A stretch of 64,000 nucleotides of DNA from positions 1-64,000 of the forward strand of contig CABXFU010000007.1 in the NCBI GenBank assembly GCA_902511575.1. The letters are read 5' to 3'. Every line of letters starts with the position of its first letter. The stretch's first letter is position 1. The position numbers were made by a program, and so were the translations under genes. A model generated the notes under the pieces. That model searched no databases. It saw only the letters and a program-made list of their open reading frames with translations, and had not been told where the DNA came from. The DNA is from an uncultured SAR86 cluster bacterium (lineage in GTDB: Bacteria; Pseudomonadota; Gammaproteobacteria; Magnimaribacterales; D2472). Below are positions 29,965-38,274 of the stretch, piece by piece.

Positions 29965-31298
29965 TGTACGACTTAATATTAAAAAATGGGACCCTTATTA
30001 ATGAGGGGCAAATTTTTGAATCAGATATTGCAATAAAAGGAGATAGAATTGAGAAAATTGCATCTTCGATAGATGCAGAATCCAAAAGCACGGTTGACCT
30101 CAAAGGAAAATATGTAATCCCAGGATTAATAGATGACCAAGTGCACTTCAGAGAGCCCGGTTTAACGCATAAAGGTGAGATTGCAACAGAATCAACAGCT
30201 GGCCTTGCTGGGGGCGTTACAAGTTACTTTGAGATGCCCAATGTGAATCCAACCACTACAACAAATGAGAATTTAACAAAAAAATTTCAGCTAGCCAGTA
30301 CAAAATCTGTTTCAAATTATTCATTTCATCTTGGAGCAAGTAATACAAACATTGAAGAAATTAAAAAAGCAGATATTCATCAAGCCGCAGGACTAAAAGT
30401 TTTTATGGGCGCCTCAACTGGCCACATGTTGGTTGATGATTTGGATGCATTAGATGATATTTTTCATCACTCTCCATTGATAGTTGTAACTCACTGTGAA
30501 GATCAAAAAACAGTTGAAAGAAATGAGCAATTATTCCAAGAGAAGTATGGTGAAGGAGTCTCTCCTGAGCATCATCATTTGATTCGGGATGTTGAAAGTT
30601 GTTATATCTCTAGCTCTTTGGCAGTTAGCTTAGCTAAAAAATATGATGCCGATCTCCATGTGTTTCATTTAACGACTGAAAAAGAAATGGAGTTATTTTC
30701 TGCTGGTGAGGCAGATCAAAAAAAGATTACAGCAGAAGTTTGTGTTCATCACATGTATTTTAATGACTCATATTATGCAGAGCTTGGTAACCAAATTAAG
30801 TGTAATCCATCCATTAAAAAAGAATCAGATCGTCAGGCTCTAATCAAAGCTCTTTTAGAAAATAAAATTGATATCATTGCCACCGATCATGCTCCTCATA
30901 CTTGGGAGGAAAAAAGCAGAGCCTATACTGAAGCGCCAGCAGGCTTACCATTAGTTCAACACGGTCTCCAGATTCTAATGGATCTTTATCATCAGGATGT
31001 TTTATCTCTTGAGACCATAGTTGAAAAAACAAGCCACAACATAGCCAAAAGATTTCAAGTAAAAGACAGGGGCTATATTAGAGAGGGATATTATGCTGAT
31101 TTAGCAATCCTAGATCATGAAAAGCCCTATGAAGTTTCCAAAGAAAATATTTTATATAAGTGCGGATGGTCGCCATTTGAAGGACACAGTTTCAAATCCT
31201 CTATATTTATGACAATTGTTAATGGCAATATTGCTTTTCAAGATGGAATGGTAAGCAAGAATCTGCCTTTTGGCATGCAAATAGAATTTGATAGATAG
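29964..31298 (+). CDS. Dihydroorotase (class I type, variant metal motif)
   Basis: 444 aa amidohydrolase; ring closure of carbamoyl aspartate to dihydroorotate in pyrimidine synthesis. The usual D-x-H-x-H metal motif reads D57-D-Q59-V-H61, followed by FREPG, so the first His is Gln. The remaining ligands look intact: the bridging Lys in LKVFMGAS, His in VTHCED, His in VFHLTTE, Asp in IATDHAPH. From memory the DDQVHFREPGLTHKG form is characteristic of Bacteroidota dihydroorotases, so transfer from that phylum is possible. Paralogous functions (allantoinase, hydantoinase) less likely. Confidence 0.85.
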   Translation: MYDLILKNGTLINEGQIFESDIAIKGDRIEKIASSIDAESKSTVDLKGKYVIPGLIDDQVHFREPGLTHKGEIATESTAGLAGGVTSYFEMPNVNPTTTTNENLTKKFQLASTKSVSNYSFHLGASNTNIEEIKKADIHQAAGLKVFMGASTGHMLVDDLDALDDIFHHSPLIVVTHCEDQKTVERNEQLFQEKYGEGVSPEHHHLIRDVESCYISSSLAVSLAKKYDADLHVFHLTTEKEMELFSAGEADQKKITAEVCVHHMYFNDSYYAELGNQIKCNPSIKKESDRQALIKALLENKIDIIATDHAPHTWEEKSRAYTEAPAGLPLVQHGLQILMDLYHQDVLSLETIVEKTSHNIAKRFQVKDRGYIREGYYADLAILDHEKPYEVSKENILYKCGWSPFEGHSFKSSIFMTIVNGNIAFQDGMVSKNLPFGMQIEFDR

Positions 31299-31344
31299 TA
31301 TTATTTTATTCTTTTAAAGCGTTATAATTCCTGTCCAAAAAATC

Positions 31345-31434
31345 GGAGAGTTGGCTGAGTGGTCGAAAGCGCCTCCCTGCTAAGGAGGTATACGGGCAAC
31401 TGTATCGAGGGTTCGAATCCCTCACTCTCCGCCA
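31345..31434 (+). tRNA. tRNA-Ser (GCT), CCA encoded
   Basis: 90 nt, GGAGAGT ... ACTCTCC-GCCA. Anticodon loop CCTGCTAAG gives GCU; a long variable arm (TATACGGGCAACTGTATC) and the GTTCGAATC T-loop identify serine tRNA. An imperfect short palindrome (AACTTT-T-AAAGTT, 31444-31456) downstream may end the transcript. A block of unfamiliar genes begins directly downstream. Confidence 0.97.
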
Positions 31435-31448
31435 GTTTCTATGAACTT

Positions 31449-31598
31449 TTAAAGTTTTGAAATTTTTCTTAGGTCCATAATGCGTTCTCTGTAATTTCTT
31501 GCTTGACCAATAGGAGTGTCGTCTCTTATAGGCTCTCCTTCCTCATCATCACCAATAAATGCATCATAGGCTTTAAGTATTTCTTTCTTCTCAGACAT
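31449..31598 (-). CDS. Small hydrophilic protein, unknown
   Basis: About 49 aa from ATG 31598 (the frame is open from 31643, overlapping the previous gene). Charged, helical, no Cys or membrane segment (MSEKKEILKAYDAF, then an acidic stretch, then YRERIMDLRKISKL). It lies 10 nt after the 289-aa gene and would be last in the island transcript. Not recognised; could be a spurious ORF. Confidence 0.45.
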   Translation of the reverse strand: MSEKKEILKAYDAFIGDDEEGEPIRDDTPIGQARNYRERIMDLRKISKL

Positions 31599-31608
31599 AT
31601 TGACTTTC

Positions 31609-32478
31609 TTATTGGTTAAGCCTTTTAATAATTTGGAAGCCAATCATTCTAGTATGCTTTTTCTTAAAGTCGTCTTCTGTAAATCCTAAATTATGCTCAT
31701 TATTTATTTCTCTTAAAATGGCTTTTGAGGACTTGCAAATCATGTTTTCTTCATCAAAAATTCTAATATGTCCTTTGGAATATCTTTTTATCAAATATTG
31801 CCCACTTGAGACCTCAGTTGATGCTTTGTGAGTTTCTGGATTTTTGGGATCATCAATGGGAGCATTTGATAGCTCCAGTAAATTTGATGACTTTTCGATT
31901 GACTCTTGAGTGGCTTTAAATAAATTCACTCCCACCCTATCATCCGAAACTCCTAGATCTACCCTACATTCATTAGCAAATGTTGCGAGAAACTCCATAA
32001 TTTTTTTTCTGCTATCTTCATCAATTACAACCACGTCAGATTTTTCCTGCTTGTTAAAAACATCATTAATTGAATCATAGACTTTTTGAAATGCTGCTAT
32101 CACGGTCTCGTTACCTATAGCTATAAGTTTTAACATCACAAAGGGCAGTTTTTGCATCTCATCCTCTTTAGAGATTTTCCCATCTTCAAGCATTAATTGA
32201 ATGCTTTCAAAGATATCCCAATAGATTTTCATCTTTTCTTCAAAAACTTTCTCTCCTCTTTTGCTTTCTTGCTCTATCTCTGTTTGCTTATTTAATAGGT
32301 ACATCGTAAGAATAATTACAAAAATTGCACCAAAGGATGAACCAATTACAGCTCCTGGTACCCCACCTCCAATTAGTTTATATAAAGGTGTAAATCCCAC
32401 ATAAACAGCAATGGCAATAACTGCTAATGCAATTAAAGTATTTATTCCCTTTTTTCTAGTTTCATCCAATTTACTCAT
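31609..32478 (-). CDS. Membrane protein with a C-terminal module shared with its neighbour
   Basis: 289 aa, not recognised. Two membrane segments (about 12-34 and 39-62: a GGGVPGAVIGSSFGAIF stretch between), then a charged helical region (65-215), then a C-terminal module of about 65 residues (about 225-289: GQYLIKRYSKGHIRIFDEE ... ILREINNEHNLG ... IKRLNQ). The same module ends the 395-aa protein encoded just upstream (YKIISYKGGNIRIYKDG ... VLRAVDNEYGLE ... LKKLN). Start ATG 32478, 1 nt after the upstream stop, so they are likely co-translated. The helical middle faces the cytoplasm if the N-terminus does. Confidence 0.7.
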   Translation of the reverse strand: MSKLDETRKKGINTLIALAVIAIAVYVGFTPLYKLIGGGVPGAVIGSSFGAIFVIILTMYLLNKQTEIEQESKRGEKVFEEKMKIYWDIFESIQLMLEDGKISKEDEMQKLPFVMLKLIAIGNETVIAAFQKVYDSINDVFNKQEKSDVVVIDEDSRKKIMEFLATFANECRVDLGVSDDRVGVNLFKATQESIEKSSNLLELSNAPIDDPKNPETHKASTEVSSGQYLIKRYSKGHIRIFDEENMICKSSKAILREINNEHNLGFTEDDFKKKHTRMIGFQIIKRLNQ

Positions 32479-32479
32479 C

Positions 32480-33667
32480 TTATTCTCCTATGTTTATCCC
32501 ATTTAATTTTTTTAAAACAGCTTTCCCTGCTTTTTGGGTCTGGGTCCATGCCTTATCCTCTAACTCTAACCCATATTCATTATCGACTGCTCTAAGAACT
32601 TCTTTTGAGTTACTTTCTGCATCCTTACTCCCATCTTTATATATTCTTATGTTTCCTCCCTTGTAGCTAATAATTTTATATTTACCGGTAGTGATTCTTA
32701 CATTTGCTACTTGCTTAATATCCTCGTCTGGAAGTGCGCCATTATGCTCCATCGGTTCATTCGAGAATAGTTTAGATCGCTCCCAAACTTTATCAATCAG
32801 TCTTTTATATAAGTCCGCTATGTGTTTAGGGTCTTGGCTTTTATGAAAAACCATATAGTACTTATAGTCACTAGCTGAGCCTGATTCACATATAGAGTCT
32901 TCATCAAACTCAAGTTCATTTAATATAATTTTTGCAAGCGAAATATTGTTATCTGAACCTCTGTGTTTTAGAAAGCTAAATCCAATTTTGCGTAATCCAG
33001 GACTGGTTTCAATATGCATCCCGTTTCCTGAGGCCTTATCAAATGGAGGTGGTGGAGTTATTGGCTTTATTCGATGCGTTTTTTTTGTCATATACAAAAG
33101 CAGCCCTATGTCTTTGGCTGCAGAAATTACTTCTTTCCCAACTTTCATAACATCAATTGCTGGACCTACATCTCTTCGATTTGCTCCAGTGTAGTTAATG
33201 GAGTAGGACCCATTTTTTTGTGCCTCTTCTTTTGATACCCTGATATGCTCTTGTTCTTTTGCACATAATTGAGTCATGGTTTGATTTTCTAAATCTTCTA
33301 AAATATGTTTTGTAAAAAACGGCGAGCCTTTTCCATACACTTCACCATAATGGTGAATAACAAGAGAAGACCCAAAATAGTTTGGATCACATTTAGTATC
33401 TAAGCCAACATAAATATAATTTTTGTCTCCAACACTAAATTCAGTTTTATAAATTTGAGCAGTTTCATATGACCACTCAATAGCCCATCGATGACCATTA
33501 ATATCATAGTCTTTAAGTTTTTTATTTATCTGAAAAGAATGCTCAACACTCAGATCTTCAGATTTTGAATATGTCACTTTCCAATTCTTTGTTTTACCAA
33601 TCTGCTTAACTCTTATGAGTTTGAAACCCCGCGGAGGATCAACCAATGGAGTACTTATATTATTCAA
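32480..33667 (-). CDS. Unknown modular protein
   Basis: 395 aa, not recognised. N-terminal module (about 10-67: PPRGFKLIRVKQIG, NWKVTYSKSED, a Trp-rich HRWAIEW) is repeated in the 83-aa protein upstream (PPPGYVIKGMQQMG, TWKISYSKSNN, DKWDISW). The middle has a proline loop (ITPPPPF, about 204-210) and no membrane segment that I trust. The C-terminal module (about 328-390) is shared with the 289-aa membrane protein. So this protein links the other two by shared parts. No catalytic motif seen. Confidence 0.7.
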   Translation of the reverse strand: MNNISTPLVDPPRGFKLIRVKQIGKTKNWKVTYSKSEDLSVEHSFQINKKLKDYDINGHRWAIEWSYETAQIYKTEFSVGDKNYIYVGLDTKCDPNYFGSSLVIHHYGEVYGKGSPFFTKHILEDLENQTMTQLCAKEQEHIRVSKEEAQKNGSYSINYTGANRRDVGPAIDVMKVGKEVISAAKDIGLLLYMTKKTHRIKPITPPPPFDKASGNGMHIETSPGLRKIGFSFLKHRGSDNNISLAKIILNELEFDEDSICESGSASDYKYYMVFHKSQDPKHIADLYKRLIDKVWERSKLFSNEPMEHNGALPDEDIKQVANVRITTGKYKIISYKGGNIRIYKDGSKDAESNSKEVLRAVDNEYGLELEDKAWTQTQKAGKAVLKKLNGINIGE

Positions 33668-33700
33668 TGTAGGTATGTTTATTTTAATCTTCCAATAAGG

Positions 33701-33952
33701 CTAAGGCCAACTTATATCCCACTTATCTGCGCCCATGGTATAGCCTGTAGTGCTGCTATTAATTTTAAAATAACTTGTTACATTCATGTTGTTAGATTTT
33801 GAGTAGCTTATTTTCCAAGTACTCCCCAAACCCATTTGTTGCATGCCTTTAATTACGTATCCAGGCGGAGGTATAACTATGGGCCGGTTGTATACGTTTT
33901 GATATGTTTTAAGCCCAAGGGCAGCTCCGAAGATATTTTTGAATAATCCCAT
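33701..33952 (-). CDS. Small protein sharing the N-terminal module of the 395-aa neighbour
   Basis: 83 aa. A short hydrophobic N-terminus (MGLFKNIFGAALGL) precedes the roughly 55-residue module described for the 395-aa gene (PPPGY ... WKISYSKSNNMNV ... KWDISW). It ends right after the module, as if the module is a free-standing domain or the gene is a truncated duplicate. Function unknown. Confidence 0.6.
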   Translation of the reverse strand: MGLFKNIFGAALGLKTYQNVYNRPIVIPPPGYVIKGMQQMGLGSTWKISYSKSNNMNVTSYFKINSSTTGYTMGADKWDISWP

Positions 33953-33978
33953 AGTTAGAACCTATAATTTATTAGTAA

Positions 33979-34296
33979 TTATCTTGCAAAAAACCACCAC
34001 ACCATTGCAGTAGAAGGACCTTGCGCTGAAGTTCCTATTGATTTAGCCGCGTCAGATAATTTAATTTGTGTTCTTCCGCCTGAAGAACTTCCTAGTCTAA
34101 TATTTTTACCATCCTTGATATTGCAAAGGGCTTTTCCACCTGAAGAACTTCCCTCTCTTATTTCATTATTTCTTTTAATATTTCCCAAGGCTTTTCCACC
34201 TGAAGAACTTCCCTCTCTAAGCTCATCAGAGCGCTTCATATTTGCAACAACTCTACTACCATTTTTAACATTAGTCCCATCAAACCTTATTCCCAT
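33979..34296 (-). CDS. Repeat protein with 20-residue tandem repeats
   Basis: 105 aa. Three tight 20-residue repeats (consensus xNIKRNNEIREGSSSGGKAL) preceded by a diverged copy (FDGTNVKNGSRVVAN), then a C-terminal stretch ending MVWWFFAR. The regular Gly/Ser turns and alternating pattern suggest a beta-solenoid or beta-flower fold of small repeat proteins; that is inference. ATG 34296. It would be first in the island transcript and is divergent from the 168-aa gene. Confidence 0.65.
   Translation of the reverse strand: MGIRFDGTNVKNGSRVVANMKRSDELREGSSSGGKALGNIKRNNEIREGSSSGGKALCNIKDGKNIRLGSSSGGRTQIKLSDAAKSIGTSAQGPSTAMVWWFFAR
34071..34260 (-). repeat. 60-bp tandem repeat inside the repeat-protein gene
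   Basis: The segment CCACCTGAAGAACTTCCCTC recurs with exact 60-bp spacing (near 34076 diverged as CCGCCTGAAGAACTTCCTAG, 34136, 34196). Two copies are nearly identical over about 30 bp and a fourth is diverged, so expansion by replication slippage or unequal exchange looks recent. Confidence 0.85.
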
Positions 34297-34368
34297 TTTT
34301 AAAACCCTTTTAATATTAACTTCAAATAGGTTACTATTTTTAGTTCAATACTAGCAAGGATTTTTTAT

Positions 34369-34875
34369 ATGGCTTATAGAACAGAAGATTATTATTTAAT
34401 AGATGATGCGGAACTGAGAGATGATTTTGATGCCCTCTATCAGAAAGCTTCAGAGGAGCACGGTATTGATTTCTTGTTTCCGCTAGATAAAGTCAAGTCC
34501 ATGTTACCTGGAGAATTAACTGCCTATAGCACTTATGGTAGTTATCACAAATTTTTATTTATTCTGTATAAAATAATTGGTGCATATTCTGCAGAAATTA
34601 CCTTTTCACCAGACCAAGATGCAATTGGTTATTCCCAAACAACTGAAATATATTTTGCTGTAAACGATAGTGGTAAAGCAACATTTAGTTTGTACAATGG
34701 CATAATTCCAGATGAAATGACTGCCGAGGGTGAGCTAATTACAGAGGATTCAGAAGAATACGCACCTTATCGAGAAGCTGTGGAGCAGGGTTTAATAATG
34801 TTTGCAGGTGATAAAAATTTAGAAATGGATTTATCAAGTATAAGCATGGAAGAATTTGTGAATAAGCTTGAATAA
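34369..34875 (+). CDS. Hypothetical acidic protein
   Basis: 168 aa, strongly acidic, no membrane segment or signal peptide, no family that I recognise. It reads as a mixed alpha/beta soluble protein (central ITFSPDQDAIGYSQTTEIYF and ATFSLYNGIIP strands, C-terminal helix SISMEEFVNKLE). ATG 34369. Divergent from the modular island, so the two may share the 72-bp promoter gap 34297-34368. Confidence 0.6.
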   Translation: MAYRTEDYYLIDDAELRDDFDALYQKASEEHGIDFLFPLDKVKSMLPGELTAYSTYGSYHKFLFILYKIIGAYSAEITFSPDQDAIGYSQTTEIYFAVNDSGKATFSLYNGIIPDEMTAEGELITEDSEEYAPYREAVEQGLIMFAGDKNLEMDLSSISMEEFVNKLE

Positions 34876-34943
34876 GGAAGCGTTGAAGGTGAGTAAAATT
34901 AATTTAAATACTATTTAATTACATACGAATTTGAGGCTGATGA

Positions 34944-35480
34944 TTAAAAAATAAATTTTTCCATTCGAATCATTGGAACTGTTTTGCCAGAATTAGTCTT
35001 ATAAAGAACATCTTCAATTGACTTATATCCTTTGGCTTCATAAAGAAGCTTGCCTGATTGAGTAGCCATAAGCTCACATTTCTTAAATCCAAGATTTTTT
35101 GCAGCTTCTTCACCCAAATTCATAACCAATGAACCAACACCCATTCTGATCCAATCAGGATGGGTATACATAGCTCTTATGCGGGCAGAATCTTTTTTAG
35201 GATTCAGGAATTGATCATCTCGATTAGGCGTATGATTGCCGCCAAACAAAGTTTCTCTATTGCTCCATCCGCCGCACCCAATCAGTACGTCTTTGCTGAA
35301 GATCATGAAATATGTTTCATCTTTAATAAGCTGATCATCTAAACCCATGCTATCAAAAGAGGCCTCTAATTGATCTTTCGTGAGAAGGGGCCCTAGGAGC
35401 TGATTAATCGAGAGCGTCATTAATTGTTCAATGGCTGGAATATCATCCAGAGTTGCGATTCTGTGAGTAAACTCATTCAT
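34944..35480 (-). CDS. GNAT family N-acetyltransferase
   Basis: 178 aa. GNAT fold: N-terminal RIATLDDIPAIEQLM, acetyl-CoA-binding loop of motif A in PDWIRMGVGSLVMN (about 113-126), and the C-terminal YEAKGYKSIED strand. Acetylates an unknown amine. Divergent from the helicase gene. Confidence 0.85.
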   Translation of the reverse strand: MNEFTHRIATLDDIPAIEQLMTLSINQLLGPLLTKDQLEASFDSMGLDDQLIKDETYFMIFSKDVLIGCGGWSNRETLFGGNHTPNRDDQFLNPKKDSARIRAMYTHPDWIRMGVGSLVMNLGEEAAKNLGFKKCELMATQSGKLLYEAKGYKSIEDVLYKTNSGKTVPMIRMEKFIF

Positions 35481-35558
35481 ATTTTTTTATTTTAATCTCC
35501 ATGATTATTATAGTAACTGCTAAAATCTTTTTATTAATTTCTCCTATCTTTAAATTAT

Positions 35559-36866
35559 ATGAGCCCATCAAATTCAGAAAATCCTGCGTCTGCGTTTGAT
35601 GACACTCTTGAGGATGTTTTGGAGCTACTGGAAGAGGATGCTCAGCATTTTATCTATCTAACAGGTGCAGCAGGCACCGGCAAAACAACATTGATTGAGC
35701 GTGTTAAGGATGAGTGCTTGTTAAAAAAAATGGTAGTAGCTCCAACTGGGGTTGCAGCATTAAATATTGGAGGTAGTACGATCAATTCAGCATTTAGAAT
35801 TGGTTTTGATACCTTTCCAGTTATCCAAGAATCAAAAGACCCACGCTTTAAAAAATTATTAAAGAATCTAGAGCTGCTCATTATCGATGAAATTTCTATG
35901 GTTCGAGCACCAATGCTTGATGCAATTTCTGAAACCCTTCAAATACATCGCAATTCATCCAAGCCCTTTGGCGGTATACATGTGCTGGCATGTGGTGATT
36001 TGTTTCAGTTGCCGCCAGTGGTAAAAGAGAATGAAGAGACTGCAATTTTTGAAAGATATCAATCAGTCTATTTTTTTAGTGCAGATAATTTCCAAGCGAT
36101 TGATAACCCTTCATTTTTTGAGTTGGTGAGCTCTTTCAGGCAGCAGGATGACAAAGAATTTTATAACTTGCTTAATAATGTTCGTCTTGGACAAAACCTA
36201 GAGGAGTCTATTAAGACAATTAATCAGACTTGTCATAATCCGGAGTTTGATACTGAGTCATCCCTCATTATTACCTCAAGAAAATATCGAGCAGAACAAA
36301 TAAATGAAGAGATGTTGAATTTAATAGATGGACCCGCAACAGCCGCAAAATCAAAAGAGCAAGGCGAGTTAAATGAAAATGATCTGCCTGCTCCAAGAGA
36401 GCTCCGTGTAAAAGAGGATGCCAAAGTTATGTTTATCAAAAACGATCCTGATGGCAGATGGGTCAATGGAACCATTGGGGTGGTGATTGATTGTTCAGAT
36501 AAAAACAAGAAAGTTATTAAGGTTAAAGTTGGGAAAGAAGTATTCAAGGTTAAAAGGGAAGAATGGAATAAAGTCAGATATGTCTATGATGAATTTAATG
36601 ATGAGATGGAAGAAGAGATTGTCTCTTCTTTTAAGCAATTTCCTCTTAAATTAGGTTGGGCGGTTACTATTCACAAGGCTCAAGGTTTAACTCTTGAAAG
36701 TTGCTCTGTAGACCTTGGAGATGGAGCTTTTGCTACCGGTCAAGCATATGTAGCTCTAAGTAGATGTAAAACCTTAGACTCTTTAAACTTATATAGAGAA
36801 CTCAAAGTAAGAGATGCTTTGGTTGATCCAGATATTCAAGATTTTCATGCAGAACACTTTGGATAG
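35559..36866 (+). CDS. PIF1/RecD-like ATP-dependent DNA helicase
   Basis: 435 aa superfamily 1 helicase. Walker A LTGAAGTGKTTL (about 34-45), DEISMV Walker B (about 109-114), the Q-rich CGDLFQLPPV motif, and the C-terminal IHKAQGLTLES and YVALSRCK motifs diagnostic of PIF1/RecD2-type enzymes. 5'-3' polarity and G-quadruplex or fork roles are typical for the family. Such genes are scattered among bacteria. Confidence 0.9.
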   Translation: MSPSNSENPASAFDDTLEDVLELLEEDAQHFIYLTGAAGTGKTTLIERVKDECLLKKMVVAPTGVAALNIGGSTINSAFRIGFDTFPVIQESKDPRFKKLLKNLELLIIDEISMVRAPMLDAISETLQIHRNSSKPFGGIHVLACGDLFQLPPVVKENEETAIFERYQSVYFFSADNFQAIDNPSFFELVSSFRQQDDKEFYNLLNNVRLGQNLEESIKTINQTCHNPEFDTESSLIITSRKYRAEQINEEMLNLIDGPATAAKSKEQGELNENDLPAPRELRVKEDAKVMFIKNDPDGRWVNGTIGVVIDCSDKNKKVIKVKVGKEVFKVKREEWNKVRYVYDEFNDEMEEEIVSSFKQFPLKLGWAVTIHKAQGLTLESCSVDLGDGAFATGQAYVALSRCKTLDSLNLYRELKVRDALVDPDIQDFHAEHFG

Positions 36867-36901
36867 CTCTACAATAGAATTTTACTTTTCTCATTGAGTG
36901 C

Positions 36902-38272
36902 ATGGAAAATCTTATATCTCATATTTCTGAATTAATAATTAGATTTTCCGATTTTGTTTGGGAGTGGAATGCTCCGTTCTTGGTTGGAGCAGGAATATAC
37001 TTTCTTATTTTCTCTAAACTTACTCCTTTTAAATATATCCGTCATGCCTTTGATTTAATTAGAGGCAAGCATACAAAACAAGAAGACATTGGAGAAGTTA
37101 CTCATTTTCAAGCTTTAACTACTGCATTATCCGGCACCATTGGACTGGGCAATATTTCTGGTGTTGCTCTCGCCATTGGTTATGGCGGCCCAGGAGTAAT
37201 TTTTTGGATGTGGGTCACGGCAATTGTTGGTATAGCAACCAAATTTTTTACTTGCACTTTATCTGTCATGTATCGAGATGTAGATGAGGATGGCACGGTT
37301 CGCAGTGGACCTATGTACATTATTAAAAATGCACTCCCCAAGTCTATGATGCCATTGGCATATTTTTTTGCAGCCGCTGGTTTAATTGGTGCTTTGCCAG
37401 GATTTCAGAGCAATCAAATGGTTCAAATGCTTGAGACCTTACCAATCTTTGAGTTCAAATATTTTAATTTAATGGCTGGAATAATTTTAGCTGCGATCAC
37501 AGGAGCAGTAATTTTTGGTGGTTTGGTTAGAATAGCTAAGGTTTCGCAATGGCTTGTCCCTTTTATGAGCATCTTATATTTTGGCTCTATCATGATTGCG
37601 CTAATATTCAATGTTGATGCGGTCATTCCTGCATTTCAGATTATTATCAAAGATGCTTTTACAGGCTCTGCAGTAGCTGGAGGAAGTGTGATAGCTGTGA
37701 TTATTATGGGCGTTAAAAGAAGCGCGCATTCTAATGAAGCAGGCATAGGAACAGAGTCACTAGTTCATGGTGCCGCGAAGACTTCAAATCCAGTCAAACA
37801 AGGCTTAGTTGCTATGCTTGGACCTATTTTTGATACTTTGATAATGTGCACATCTACTGCATTGTTAATTATTATTTCAGGTGTTTGGTTAAATATAGGC
37901 TCAGGTGTTGAGGGCGTTAAATTAACCGCAGAAGCATTTAGTGTTCTTCTTGGCCCAGTTGGGTATGCAATTTTACTGATTTGTGTGGTCAGTTTTGGAG
38001 CTAGCACCATCTTTACTTACTCATTTTATGGGTCTGCCTGCGCTCAATTTTTATTTGGTAAAAAAGGAGTAAAGGTTTATCAGTGGGTTATTATTTTCTT
38101 TGTGGTCGTCTTCGCAGTAATACCCGTGAAGACCGCCATTGCCGTTATTGACCTTTCATTTGCTTTTATGGCAATACCAACATTAATTTCATCAGTTTGG
38201 TTGGCACCGAAGGTTATTGAAAAGGCAAAAGATTATTTTGCAAGTTTGGAGTCTGAGACTTCTTCTGTTTAA
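36902..38272 (+). CDS. Sodium:alanine/glycine symporter (AGCS family)
   Basis: 456 aa inner-membrane protein with about 11 membrane segments. AGCS motifs: TALSGTIGLGNISGVALAI, GGPGVIFWMW and KRSAHSNEAGIGTE. Imports alanine, glycine or similar amino acids with Na+. GTG start at 36902 is possible upstream of the ATG; ATG 36902 is used here. Convergent with the CrtI-like gene, 2 nt apart. Confidence 0.93.
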   Translation: MENLISHISELIIRFSDFVWEWNAPFLVGAGIYFLIFSKLTPFKYIRHAFDLIRGKHTKQEDIGEVTHFQALTTALSGTIGLGNISGVALAIGYGGPGVIFWMWVTAIVGIATKFFTCTLSVMYRDVDEDGTVRSGPMYIIKNALPKSMMPLAYFFAAAGLIGALPGFQSNQMVQMLETLPIFEFKYFNLMAGIILAAITGAVIFGGLVRIAKVSQWLVPFMSILYFGSIMIALIFNVDAVIPAFQIIIKDAFTGSAVAGGSVIAVIIMGVKRSAHSNEAGIGTESLVHGAAKTSNPVKQGLVAMLGPIFDTLIMCTSTALLIIISGVWLNIGSGVEGVKLTAEAFSVLLGPVGYAILLICVVSFGASTIFTYSFYGSACAQFLFGKKGVKVYQWVIIFFVVVFAVIPVKTAIAVIDLSFAFMAIPTLISSVWLAPKVIEKAKDYFASLESETSSV

Positions 38273-38274
38273 GT

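Noticed and set aside
31345-34875. Prophage or integrative element with attachment sites at tRNA-Ser
   Set aside because: No integrase, transposase or second copy of the tRNA 3' end was seen in the window; island status rests on location and novelty only.
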